Shown here: positions 7,591 through 26,244 of the stretch, one piece after another | How the letters are laid out: each line of letters starts with the position of its first letter | Numbering within the stretch: position 1 is the stretch's first letter | NCBI GenBank assembly: GCA_009746045.1 | Contig: RPFO01000814.1 | Span: forward strand, 182,501 to 215,000 | Source of the DNA: Mesostigma viride | Lineage: Eukaryota > Streptophyta > Mesostigmatophyceae > Mesostigmatales > Mesostigmataceae | Direction: 5' to 3' | DNA length: 32,500 nucleotides | Position numbers and translations under genes: made by a program | Notes under the pieces: generated by a model | Told to the model about the DNA's origin: nothing | The model's input: the letters and a program-made list of their open reading frames with translations, nothing else | Database searches by the model: none

Positions 7591-9653
7591 AATTAATTAA
7601 TTAATTAAACTCGTGCTCCCGTTGGGGAGTCACGGAGCACCGAAGTTCTTTTAATCCCTGTGTGTGCACAACAGGAAGAAAGGGCAGAGACCCCGGAGAA
7701 ATGAAGGAGAAAGGGGCCCTTTCTCCTTCATGCCAGAGGCATGCCACAGCTGCAATCGGACCCGATAAACGGCCCGGCAAGATCGATCTGTGGGTGCTAT
7801 AAGACCCATGTAAGCATATCATAACAAGGAGCGTGGGCAAGTGAAGTTATCTGAGCATAGCCAGGACGTAGCATCATTGGCCGTACAAGGACTAAGCTAA
7901 GGCTATGGCTGGTGGTGTACCGTGTGTTGGCGGTGCACGTGGCTAGGTTACTATGGCACATATGCATGGCAAACATTCTAGGCATGGCTGCCATGGCGGC
8001 AGTGACTACATGTATGTATGTAGGTACCAATTATGGATACAAGCTAGGGCTATTCAAGCTATTCTAGCCCGCAGGGGGCGTCCACATCTTGTGGTTGATC
8101 ATCAGGTCCCCGCCCCTCCAGTACACCTAAGTTGGGCTTCTGGGGGTCCTGCTCAAGTGGCGGAGGTATTCCGGCCACAGGTCGCGTCGCTGCTGCTGCT
8201 GGGCAGGGGTCAGGTCGCCGTCCAGCGCCCCAGGTGAGGTCGTGCAACCTCTTGCGATGAGAAAGTGAACCGTTGCTTGTCCTCGAGGCGGGAGGGGAAG
8301 GTGTCTGAGCAGGACTGGTGGGGGAGCCGCCTTGTCCCGTGAGTGGGGAAGGCGGTGGCACCCACGCATTTCTACCTCACCTACCAGGCCCATGAGGGTA
8401 AGGAGCTGGTCGGCAATTAGTGGTTGACGTCTCACCTGGCTTCTGGGGGAAGCGACGCAGCACCACCCGGCAGTCGCGGCGGGCGCGGTCGGTGGCCTCC
8501 CGTTGTTGTGCCTGGCAAAGGTCTTCAAGCTCCTGAAGTTTTGTAGCGATGGGCCCCGGTAGTGCAGGCGGGACCTCGCTGTCCGCAGCAGGTCCGCATA
8601 GGAGAGGGGCAGGTGCATGGTCGCCAGCATCCTGCCGGGGTGGCTGGGATGCGATGGTGGCCGTCTGCTCCGCTATCTAAAGTTGGGACCTGTGAGGCCA
8701 GGGCCTCGGTGTGGGCGGTGATGGCTTCAAGCAAGCTTCTTCATGAGCACGCCGCACTTGCCCTCCACCTGGTTCAGGCGAGAGACAAGTGTGCACAGCG
8801 TGAGTCTCAGATGCCTGCGCCGCGGTGTGCAGCGTCGTGAACTGGGGTTGGAGCTTGTGGACGACCTTGGTTTCCACATTGGAGACCTCGGCCTCCACCG
8901 TGTTGAGCGTCGTGTTCAGCGAGGTCAGCTTCTCAGCCAATTAACGGGCAGGTCACGTACGTGCTCCTCCAGCACTGCTCGGATGTCATCCTTGCAGAGG
9001 GAGGACTGAAGCCGATGTGGCTGTCGGCCGCGCAGGCTGGGCTGGTTTGCGGACTCTTGGCGGCAATTTTGTCCATAGGTAGCTGGAAGAAGCTGCACAT
9101 GATAGCGAGGCGGTGGTTGAGCTCTGGCCTGGCAAAGAACGCCTCCAGGCCGTTGGCGGGGATGGGCCCTAAGGGCCCAAGAAGCGTGCGTTCCTGTGCT
9201 AAGAAACGCACTATTTCGGCGCATTCTTCTTTGGTCAGTTGCAGCCAGTTGCTGAAAGAAAAGCGGTCGTAATCTGGTAGGTACTTTCGCCATTTGTGTT
9301 CGTGGCAGGGTTTCTTGAGCTCAGGCCGGCGAGGCGCTGGGCGATGGGTTTGCTGGCGGTGGGTTGGCGGGCCCAGACGGCTGGGCAAGGACGATGGCGA
9401 GTAGCTAGGTTGGGCTGGGAGCGGGCAAGCTCCTTTTCCAAACCTCGCTTGGCTTTTGGAGTCGATCGTCATAGCTGCTTGTCACGTGCGTAACGTTGTC
9501 GATACTGCGTTTTAGCCGTAACCGATTATACTGGCGGGTGCGTCTTAAAAAGGCGTATCAAATGCAAGTGATCTGACCGAATTTGGGGCTCAGACGCAAA
9601 AGATCTGAGATCCGCCGTCAGCCATTTACCGCGCGGAGCCGGAAAGCTCCTCC
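7591..9653 (-). mobile_element. Second full-length ORF1-only retroelement with 12-bp TSD
   Basis: Flanks TGCCAGTGGGTT (7579-7590) and TGCCCGTGGGTT (9654-9665) differ at one base. LINE B continues on both sides, and LINE A shows the empty site (TGCCAGTGGGTTGCGATGGG, about 7047). On the minus strand the order is a 181-bp 5'UTR, ORF1 (broken), a roughly 450-bp 3'UTR, a GTGCTCC...GGAGCAC hairpin enclosing CTCCCC-AAC-GGGAG, and a TTTAATTAATTAATTAATTAA tail (7591-7610). Its length of 2063 bp compares with 1955 bp for the + copy. No ORF2 is present. It contains a local (CATA)n-like stretch near 8010. Confidence 0.8.
8059..9472 (-). pseudogene. ORF1 (L1-type), full length but frameshifted
   Basis: The ATG at 9472 sits after the same 5'UTR end as the intact copy. 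In order the frames show a basic Pro/Arg-rich N-terminus, the compact N-terminal domain (KWRKYLPDYDRFSFSNWLQL, ELNHRLAIMCSFFQLPMDKI), a coiled coil (KLTSLNTTLNTVEAEVSNVE, LQPQFTTLHTAAQ), the RRM remnant (HSRDKAAPPPVLL) and the C-terminal domain (DLTPAQQQQRRDLWPEYLRH). It ends with a stop at 8061-8059. Several frameshifts make it a pseudogene. The N-terminal domain is far from the intact copy in sequence, which points to an old subfamily. Confidence 0.75.
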
Positions 9654-9665
9654 TGCCCGTGGGTT

Positions 9666-10045
9666 GCGACGGGACAAGGGATCGACCCTGCCATAGGAGG
9701 AGGTGTCTACCTGGTTGGACGGTCCTAAGCCCGCCCGCAGGGCCCACATCGGTATTCACCTGGTCTGTGCTGGCAAGGCAAAGGTGGCAGGCAAGAGTTA
9801 GTCGGCGGTGTCGGACTGGTATGGGTGACAAGAGGGAGCTCGCAGTCGAGCTCGGCCCGGGTGCGGCGCTCTTGGTATAGCGGACGCCGAGGATGTGACG
9901 GCCGGAGCATTCGAGTGACAGTGCCACCAAGCTGCTTGCTCAGCGCCTGGTCCAGGGTCCACGCCTCACAGCCGTAAAGGAGGATGCTGAGGACAAGGGC
10001 CTTGAACAGAATGCGCTTGCGCCACTCACTCACAATCACACAACA
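9666..10045 (-). pseudogene. LINE B ORF2: end of reverse transcriptase and linker
   Basis: The peptide EWRKRILFKALVLSILLYGC continues EAWTLDQALSKQLGGTVTRM and is one clear frame. It matches the 'lyka.vlsvLLYGcEtW.l' block that ends LINE RT domains. It then slips frame around YQERRTRAELDCELPLVTH. The same segment recurs at 7295 down to about 7050 in LINE A (YQERRTRAELYCELPLVTHT). No catalytic RT motif (YxDD) lies in the window, so this is only the 3' portion. Confidence 0.7.
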
Positions 10046-10256
10046 GCTGTAAATATTTTCTAGCTGATGAGATCAGCATAGTACTCGGTGGCGTGCAGGT
10101 ACATGCGCATGACACGCAAGTACCAACGACTAGGTACGTCGGGGCATGCTGCATGCAGCCGATCTTTGTTTTTAACTCATTTGTCATAATAATAAAATTA
10201 GCATAGTACTCTGTGGCATGCCTCTGCGCATGGCATATAAGTACTTACATGCATGG
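10046..10256 (+). mobile_element. Two + strand LINE A/B 3'UTR fragments
   Basis: About 10060-10130 (GAGATCAGCATAGTACTCGG, GCGCATGACACGCAAGTACC) and about 10185-10256 (AAATTAGCATAGTACTCTGT, ATAAGTACTTACATGC) are sense-strand 3' ends of the LINE family, each only about 70-80 bp. Together they bring the number of LINE tails in the first 10.7 kb to at least seven. Confidence 0.65.
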
Positions 10257-10432
10257 GTACGTGTCCACTCTATGCACGCGCCGAGCAGGACAGCAGCAGC
10301 AACGCTTGGTACACTAAACTAAAAGCAATGACAGCTCTGCCTCGATCACACCAGATGCCGGCTACTGCGCTGCTTTGCACGACAGCTCAAACTTTCTCAG
10401 ACAGTTGCTGATGCTAGCAACCTCAGGCTTCC

Positions 10433-13400
10433 TCAGCTGCCCTGTGCCGCGCCTGCCGCAGCTTCCAGTGCCTTCTGCTGGCGCCGGATCTTCACATCAT
10501 GATTGAATACCCGCGACATGCACACCTGGCAAGAGGCAAGGCACAGGGTTCAAGGTGGGACGTTAGAGGTGTGATCGATTCTTTTGTAATTATTTTCCTA
10601 ATGAGATTAGCGTAGTACTCCCTGGCATGCCTATGCGCATGACACGCAAGTTTTTGCTTACATACTTCAGAGGTGTGATGTACTGGACGCGGATGCAATT
10701 TAATGGACAACCATATAGCAGGAATACCCGGGGCGTGGTTGTCTTTTGACACAGCAGATAAAGCCGGGGTTGGGATCCACCTGGCGTGCCAGGATTAAGA
10801 CATGGAACAGTAACAGCTTGTATGTAACGACTCGAGCGGAGATGAAACAGAGGCACGGGAAGGAAGGCAAAAAGGCGTGCTGGGGCTTCCTGCCGACTGC
10901 CTTGCAGGATTACACTACATTACTCACTGCATACCTCGCTCTCTCAGGCCCTCACGGGTAGTACCAGTGAAAAAACGGATGCATGCAGGCGCACCGAGAA
11001 TACATACGACGTGACCTTGTCAAACACAACAACAAAATGTCCCAACGGGCGGAGCCGCCTCAACAGCTGCCAAGTGCTATCTAAACAAGCGAGCACGTGG
11101 TAACAAACTAGCCACACAGCCGACCCCTGCGAAGGCGCGAGTCCCCTCTGATGAGGCCACCACCGCCCACCCTGGTGATACCACCCAGGTCCAAGATTTC
11201 TGTATCTAACAACTAATGGGATAGCTTGCGCGAGCTAGCACAGCCGTAATAATATCACCTAATAATATCGCGCAATAATATCACCTAATAATATCACCCA
11301 ATAACATCGCGTAATAATATCACCCAATAACATCGCGTAATAATATCACCTAATAATATCGCGTAATAATATCACCTAATAATATCGCGTAATAATATCA
11401 CCCAATAATATCGCGTAATAATATCACCTCATAATATCACCTAACAATATCCCGTCATAGTATCGCCCACGGTGATGATAAATGAGGGTGAACTCCTTAT
11501 TGGAGAAACGGACAGGCAAGCTAGCACGAGCTGGCAGTGTGCTCATGACAGCGAGCTGGCAGTGTGCTAATGACACCGCACTAGTATGCACATAACAACT
11601 CGCCCACCTCGGTGATGGTGACGTTGTCGCGCAGCTTGCTGATGTCATTACGCAGGCCCTCGAGCGAGCGCGCCGCGGTGTCCAGGTTTTTCTTGAGGAG
11701 AGCGCGAGCCTGGGTTGGTGGGTTGGTTGGTTGGTTGGTTGGTCGGTCGGTCGGTCGGTCGGTCAGTCGGTCGGTCGGTCGGTCGGTCGGTCGGTCGGTC
11801 GGTCGGTCGGTCGGTCGGTCGGTCGGTCGGTCGGTCGGTCGGTCGGTCGGTCGGTCGGTCGGTCGGTCGGTCGGTCGGTCGGTCGGTCGGTCGGTCGGTC
11901 GGTCGGTCGGTCGGTCGGTCGGTCGGTCGGTCGGTCGGTCGGTCGGTCGGTCGGTCGGTCGGTCGGTCGGTCGGTCCGTCGGTTAGTTGGGTGTGTGGGG
12001 GGAGGGTAACTTGCTCAGTTGGGGACGCGGCACATACTTGATACTGCCTCTGTTCTTGGAAAACGGGGTAAGCGGGAGCACTTACCTTGTCCGAATGTTG
12101 GCAGGTCGTACTGCCAAGGGAGGCCAGGTCCGTCCCCTTTGACCACAAAAATCCAACCCCAAGGATCCAGCCAACACCTTTTGGTGACAACTGCCAGAAG
12201 TATTGTTTCAAGAATGAAGGGCGCGATCCACACGCTCATCCCTGCCACACACACACACACACATGTGATGCAGCTGGCAGTAACCCTGCCTGACATAAGC
12301 TCTCTGACATACCTGACCCCCATACGGAATGTTTCCATACATACTCCTTCAGTGGTAGCTCGCTCCTGGGTAGGTCCTTCCATGGGTAGCTCGTTCCTGG
12401 GCTCACGTTGGCCCAGCATCACTTTCACGGGCACCCTGGTGCTGACTCTCATGCGTACAAGAGAAAGTATATAATTTTATTTAATGTTTCTAGACCATGG
12501 GCACGCATGGCGTGTAGCACAACCACCGACTCAAATGCGGTGGCCATGAACAGCGTCCCGCCACACGCACCCTCATACTGCGCATACAGCCGGACGACCT
12601 TGTCGAACACAAACCAGCATCCCCACCTCCAAATCCCGCATAGCAACCTCAAACCCAAAAACACACACACCCTACACACGACATGCGCCATGGAAATCTT
12701 AAGCTCAGGCGCCATGCACTTCCTACCATCCCGCATCACCAAACCACTGCACCACCCACTTAACTTGTAAGTTCAAATGCCAACTACCCGCTCCGGCCTT
12801 CAACTTAACAGTTGCCAACGCCACCCACCCCCTCAGGCTCATATGTAAAAAACATGCAGCTGCTGTACTAGACACCCACACCCCTTGTGGAATAATCCCC
12901 TACCACACACACACCTTCCCACCACCACCCTCGCCCCCTAAAACTCTCACACGCGCATCACAGGCCGCCCCCCTTCATACCCCCCTCTTCCCCCTCTTCC
13001 CCCTCTTCCCCCTCTTCCCCCTCTTCCCCCTCTTCCCCCTCTTCCCCCTCTTCCCCCTCTTCCCCCTCTTCCCCCTCTTCCCCCTCTTCCCCCTCTTCCC
13101 CCTCTTCCCCCTCATCCCCTCGCCCCCGCCTCTTCACCTCATCAAACTCGTACGCACGCATCACAGCCCCCCCCCCCCCTTACCAATAAAGGTAAGAAGG
13201 TGCAGGAGGGATAGGAGGCGACCCCCCATCGCAAATGCGCAATTTCCCGGCCATGCCGGCCACCCAATATCCATTTCTCGCTTTTTTTGGCCCCCTCTCG
13301 GGCTCTCCCCTCACAACCCCACCCACCCTTTACCTTCTCAAACTCGTATGGCAGCATCACTTTGCCCACCCCACCCCCTCATACTGCCCCCCCACACCCG

Positions 13401-16071
13401 CACCTCCTCAAACTCGTACGCCAGCATCACATTGGCGCCGAGCCACAGGCAGACCTCCTTGGGCTTGTGGATCACCGCTTTTGCATACACGCCATCGGAC
13501 AGCTCAAAGTTGGTGTTGAGCGGCTGCACACGGAGGACAAGGGAAGGGAGACGAACGAAACATGCAAGGGAAGGGAGGCCAACAAGGTAGCCGTGGGGAG
13601 ATGAAGGAGCGTCGATCGAAAAAAAACGCCATAGAGTGGGAACGCAGGAAAGGGAAGTTGAAGCAATGAGCCGCCCCACTGGACAAGCACACACGCATGA
13701 AAGATGGATAGGGGCGAAACCCGTGATAACAACCCATCCATGATCAATCATTACCTAATTAATTAACTAATCGATATCTATCGCACAAAAGTGTCGCCAC
13801 GATAAACAAACGCAATGTCATGAATACGACGATGTCACGCACATCTGGATCGCAAGTCAGGTGCGCACCTCTTCCGACTCCCCTTTGGCCATGATCAGCT
13901 CCACCACGTCGAGCGCCTTCTTGATGTCCGCGTGTTTGGACTGGAAAGGTGGCGTGTTGGGAAGGGGGAGAGAAGCAGAGGCAGGGGTGGAGGGGGTTAA
14001 AACCGGCATCACAAGTCCGCATGACTGGTCTGGCGTGTTGGTGCCCTGGGGTTGTTGGGAGGGGGAGGGATTGTGGTTGTTGGAAGGGGGGGGGCAGGTT
14101 GGGGTGGAAAAGCAGCAGTGGGGTGTTTAGAGCAGGGCATTGCAAGTCTGTGTGCTTGGACTGGTGTGTGTGTGTGTGTGTGTCTTATTATGCGTGTGCG
14201 TGGTGACAAGGGGAGGCGGGGGTGGGGTGGGGTTCGAGAGTAGGGAGCGGCCGCGTGTTCTTTAACGCCGGAGGCACCAACTGCCACACAGGTGATGCAT
14301 TCAGTTTGCTGCCGGGGGTGGGTGGGGGGTGGGGAGGGGTGTAGGAGGGGCGGTGTGAGGGAGTTGTCACAAGGAAGAAACCAGGCCACCAGCCAGCCAG
14401 CAGCGAGCATGGCCATGGGCGGGGCCACACGAGGGGGCGACTGGATTCCACGGGTCGACACATTGAGACGGTTGATACATGCACACACCTGCCCTGACAA
14501 GGCTCATGGTAACGACGCTAAATATGGCCCAAGCATCCCCCGCGTGGCAACCACCCACATGCCACCTGCCCCCTTGCCCGCCCGCCCGCCCGCCCGCCCG
14601 CCCGCCGCCCGCCCGCCCCCCGCCCACCCGCCCGCCCGCCCCCCGCCCGGCCCCCGCCCGCCCCCCCGCCCCCCCGCCCCCCTGCCCGCCCGCCCGCCCA
14701 CCCGCCCACCCGCCCACCCGCCCACCCGCCCACCCGCCCACCCGCCCACCCGCCCACCCGCCCGCCTCCCCGCCCGCCCGCCCGCCCGCCCGCCCGCCCG
14801 CCCGCCCGCCCGCCCACCCGCCCGCCTCCCCGCCCGCCCGCCCGCCCACCCGCCCACCCCCCGCCCGCCCGCCCACCCGCCCAACCGCCCACCCGCCCAC
14901 CCGCCCACCCCCATGTGCCCCCACAAAGCCCCCTGGGTGCAAACACTCACATCCCCTAATGTTCATATACCCCCTCCCCCCCCCCACCCCAACCCACCAC
15001 CACCACCCCGACACCAACACCGACACTCCACTGCCTCAAGGCCATGCGGACAGAAGCGCCCGGAGTAATAGAAAACGTGCGCCCTCCACCCACCTCGAGG
15101 CTCCTCCGCTGGGCATCCAGCTTCATCTCGAGAAGCTTGTACCCTTGGTGGCTGCGGACAGGGGTAGGCAGGTGCAAGGATGCGGGCAGGTAGACGGGTT
15201 TCATGGGGCAGTTGATCTAGGTAGGTATGCGGCGTTGGGTAGCGGGATACACAGTAATGGGTAGATGGACTTCAACAAAATTATTTCAACAGAATGCGGC
15301 AGTGTAAGGGTTCGCGCAGGTAGCCACAATGTGGCAGTCGACGGGTTGTGGCGGTAGACGGATGAAAGCGGGTTGACAGAGCAGAGCGCAGTAGCTTGTT
15401 GTATTTGGAGATGCATCCCTGATGTCCAAAACAGCCTTAGGTGGGTACAATTGGACTGCAGGTTTAGAGAAAGTGCAACCGCCAGGAAATGGTTTGGATG
15501 GCCACATTGTTTCAGGTCGTGGGCATCACATGAAATGGAGTCGGCAGACATGAGAATATAAATGCAACGTTCGTGCAAACACATAAAACACAACGTTCGA
15601 GCATGGCCCAGTGGACGTGAAGGCAAGGAATGCCCTCGCAGCTAACCGATTGCCTGATAAAACAGGATGATTAGCAGGCATGGCAACAGGATCGGGTGGG
15701 TATGGGACGGATGAGCCACAAGATGGTCGTATCGTGAGGGGAAAGGATGGCAGAAGTAGGGAGCCAGAGACAGAACCTATTCCTGCTGCTGCCACGATAG
15801 CATCCAGGCGAATACCGGCAACGCCGTGTCATAACCAGAAGCGCATGAGAGTTTGTTGCGACGTGCTTCGATAATTTGCAAAGCCAAGGGCATCGGGTTT
15901 CTCCCCCATAACGACATACTCCGCTATGCCGACCTCTCGTACTCACTTATCACTGAGCATTGCCAACACAGCGTCCGTCTGCTTCCCCTCCATGAAGGCC
16001 GCGACATCTTCGATAAAAGTTGCATCCCGAATCGTGCTAACAACCCCCTCTTCCTTCCCTGTAGATGACAT
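10433..16071 (-). CDS. PFD3: Prefoldin subunit 3 (VBP1-like), six exons
   Basis: Exons on the minus strand: 16071-15947, 15151-15094, 13940-13869, 13523-13404, 11709-11608, 10525-10433; 570 nt, 189 aa. Human VBP1 is 197 aa. Prefoldin 3 is an alpha-type subunit of the hexamer that hands nascent actin and tubulin to CCT. N-terminal helix: IRDATFIEDVAAFM and YKLLEMKLDAQRRSLE, then HADIKKALDVVELI. The beta-hairpin region is exon 4 (FELSDGVYAKAVI, EVCLWLGANVMLAYEFEE, nearly identical to VBP1). C-terminal helix: ARALLKKNLDTAARSLEGL and VCMSRVFNHDVKIRR. All donors are GTGNG-like, all acceptors are YAG, and phases agree (2, 0, 0, 0, 0). The start ATG at 16071 is followed by SSTGKEEG. The small exons (58-125 bp) sit in introns of up to 1.7 kb filled with repeats. 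Confidence 0.93.
10576..10668 (+). mobile_element. 93-bp LINE tail inserted in prefoldin intron 5, 11-bp TSD
   Basis: AGAGGTGTGAT occurs exactly at 10565-10575 and 10669-10679. The insert reads CGATTCTTTTGTAATTATTT, CTAATGAGATTAGCGTAGTA and ends GCTTACATACTTC. It is the last part of the LINE A/B 3'UTR plus a decayed TTAC tail. It lies antisense to the gene, 40 bp upstream (on the gene's strand) of the last exon's acceptor region. Confidence 0.82.
10680..11246. other. Intron 5 of prefoldin 3, no feature seen
   Basis: Only short open frames without codon bias or recognisable domains. No repeat structure beyond scattered short motifs. Confidence 0.5.
11247..11470. repeat. 13-bp minisatellite in prefoldin intron 5
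   Basis: About 17 units alternating between TAATAATATCACC/ACCC-type and TAATAATATCGCG-type forms, giving a 26-bp higher-order period. The units at the right end are degenerate. It is AT-rich against a GC-rich background. There are no unique spacers, so it is not CRISPR-like. Confidence 0.9.
11711..11991. repeat. (GGTC)n / (GGTT)n tetranucleotide array next to exon 5 acceptor
   Basis: About 60 pure GGTC units (11742-11977) with GGTT/GGTG variants at the exon side. On the gene strand this is (GACC)n grading into ACCAACCAACC and the AG at 11711-11710. The array therefore occupies the last about 280 nt of intron 4 and replaces the usual polypyrimidine tract. It gives long spurious open frames on both strands. 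Confidence 0.95.
12981..13113. repeat. 9-bp CCCCCTCTT array in prefoldin intron 4
   Basis: About 15 near-perfect units. On the gene strand it is a purine tract (AAGAGGGGG)n, a polypurine/polypyrimidine mirror sequence that could form a triplex. The (Gly-Glu-Glu)n open frame across it is a by-product. Confidence 0.95.
14577..14912. repeat. (CCCG)n/(CCCA)n tetranucleotide array in prefoldin intron 2
   Basis: Over 300 bp of CCCG units with blocks of CCCA and occasional 3- or 5-base slips. The transcribed gene reads (GGGC)n/(GGGT)n, a strong G-quadruplex former in RNA. The Pro-Ala-Arg and Gly-Gly-Arg-Ala open frames through it are artefacts. Confidence 0.95.
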
Positions 16072-16913
16072 GGTGCTCGTTCTTTAAATTTAATGGTTTA
16101 GACCACCAAGAATTTCATTCTCTATAGCAAACACGGGGAGCGCACTCCTGCCCAAATTATGGCAGCGACGGTGCCATCAAACGAGACCACGCGTAATATC
16201 TATGTGTTTGCTTAGCCCAGCGGTAAAGGATGACCTATCTTGGAGATGTTGTTGCCTCGCAGGTGCCAAAGCAGTCTTCGTTGACGCTGTAAATGGTTTG
16301 CGGTTGAGGCTGCAGTGGCGATGTATTTGTTGCGGGCACGTTCAAGTTCTGGTCTGACCTCGCAGCTCTGTTCTGGCGATGGAACCTCTGCGCCAGCCAC
16401 TTACTGTAGGTATGCTGGCTGCTGTCCCTGCGCTTGGAAAGGCCGAAAGGGCCCCGGCTGCCAGGAACTGGCGCGACTTCCAATCGCGGTGGCCTTGCGA
16501 CCCACGTGGAAGCCGAAGATGCAGCCAAAGCTTTCAACTAGGAGCTTCCCCGTATACCCGCTGACAGGCAAATGTCAGGCCCGCGGGGCTAATTATGGTT
16601 ATGGCTGCTCTCTAATAATTAAGCACTCCACTTCTGCAAAATAATATGGCTTATAATAATCAGTAAGCTACCTTGGCTTCAGCGTATTGTTTTGGACTAA
16701 TCGTATTGGTATTCAAAGTAGTTGCTGGCGTTGTCGGAAATGAGGAAGGTTTGTTTGTTGATGTAATGTAAGTGCGAACGTTCCGCGACAAGCAATGCTA
16801 CGGGGGCGGGACAGTCCGCACGCAGCGCCGGATGGCTGCGCCAAAGTGAGTCATGGCCGTAGTCCATCGAGCTAGATTCTTCGCTTGAGGAAACTCGGGA
16901 GCGTTCTGTCAGC
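16072..16913. promoter_or_regulatory. Divergent upstream region of prefoldin 3 and UBXN11
   Basis: 842 bp separate the two start codons, so both promoters and 5'UTRs should lie here. I see no clear TATA box at the expected spacing on either side. An AT-rich stretch (16075-16130 and 16590-16720) and a GC-rich middle (16340-16560) are visible. The GC-rich middle has open frames on both strands but no matching family. The shared region makes co-regulation possible but does not show it. Confidence 0.5.
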
Positions 16914-25370
<8,457 letters not shown>

Positions 25371-26244
25371 AGCTGACCGCGGGGGACAGTGATAGAATGT
25401 CAGCACCACAGGAAGCAACATTAGAGCTGTTCAACCCAGTGGGCTGACTGCAGGGGCGTTGTTCGGGCGGCACTATGTTCGGGTCAGGCGATGTCCAGAG
25501 CCAGCTTTCGGGAGGCTGTACTATGCTGTGTGTGAGCCAAGTCACACGCACACTGGGTAGTCTCAGGGATGTCTTCAGCCTGCATATGTCAATGAATAAA
25601 TAATCACGTAGACTGATGTTGTTGCGGTGACATCCGGCCATAGTGTGCCCTGGAATGCTTGCATAGATTATTACATGCATGCCCTTCATGCATATCTAGC
25701 TGGTTCATTGTATGCAAAAACCAGTATTAATACTTAAATTCTACTAACTAACTCATCCCTGGCTGGCCTGCGCTGCAGTTGCGTGTCTCATTAATACTCA
25801 TGCTCAACATATGCGCATGCATATTACACATGAATACAGTTTACAGAACATTTTTCCACGTACGCAAATAAGATATACTACCTATCCACCTGGCGCCGGC
25901 ATCTTCAGGACACTATACTACTTAATTGATTGCATGGCCTCAACAAAAGCATGCAGCGGGCTAGATTAATTACATTGTACAAACGGCTGAGTAAATTGTT
26001 ACAAAACATGCCACGTCCCAACATACGCCAAAATATGTGGGGGATGTCCCCAGCCACAAAACACTATCGAATACCCTACTAAAAAGACGCATACACTACA
26101 AAGAGTCCTCGTGACCGGCATGCAAATCCACACACCCGCTTGCCTCAATAATCATGTATCTTAGACTTAATTGTAGGAGGTCTCAGTACTACCGCAGAGC
26201 CTTGCCAAGCCCCGAGGCAGCAATTCCTCTGCGGTCGGTGCAGC
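25371..26244. other. Convergent intergenic region between UBXN11 and ISN1 stops
   Basis: 874 bp between the two stop codons with no gene. It is AT-rich and holds both 3'UTRs. No inverted repeat terminator or mobile element is visible. Confidence 0.6.
25595..25600 (+). terminator. Possible poly(A) signal of UBXN11
   Basis: AATAAA, 225 nt after the UBXN11 stop codon, within AATGAATAAATAATC. This is the only clear canonical hexamer on the + strand in the 3' flank. If the organism uses TGTAA instead, as many green algae do, this match may be chance. Confidence 0.35.

Larger units (their letters stand above)
6350..10045 (-). mobile_element. LINE B: 3' part of ORF2 plus 3'UTR, split by two insertions
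   Basis: Collinear pieces on the minus strand are 10045-9666, 7578-7307 and 6547 to about 6350. The first carries the end of an RT domain (RKRILFKALVLSILLYGCEAW, TLDQALSKQLGG, VTRMLR), a standard LINE signature just after the RT core. The second carries the C-terminus (RRGATRTYV, DKEKWAAICDKH). The third carries AITVEDSSDEDY and a decayed 3'UTR (CATCATGCAGACATAGG, ATGAGATTAGG). The element is 5'-truncated at about 10045, where a + strand LINE tail abuts. The gaps are the insertions 7591-9653 and 6559-7295. Confidence 0.75.

Noticed and set aside
11247-11470. Possible CRISPR-like array
   Set aside because: Units are directly adjacent without unique spacers, and the host is eukaryotic. It is a minisatellite. 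The same applies to the 54-bp array at 31756-32079.
11612-12211. Long open frames coding (GRSV)n or (PTDR)n
   Set aside because: They are translations of the (GGTC)n array. A tetranucleotide repeat without stops is open in all frames on a strand, and the region is an intron of prefoldin 3.
14292-15264. Open frames of about 250 aa rich in Pro-Ala-Arg / Gly-Gly-Arg
   Set aside because: They arise from the (CCCG)n array. They overlap prefoldin exon 2 in the wrong frame and have no start or splice support.
16350-16620. Open frame with CQELARLPIAVALR, faintly like a PIF1/Helitron helicase end
   Set aside because: Only one short block matches loosely and the expected T-I-H-K-S-Q-G motif is absent. 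It lies in the shared promoter region.
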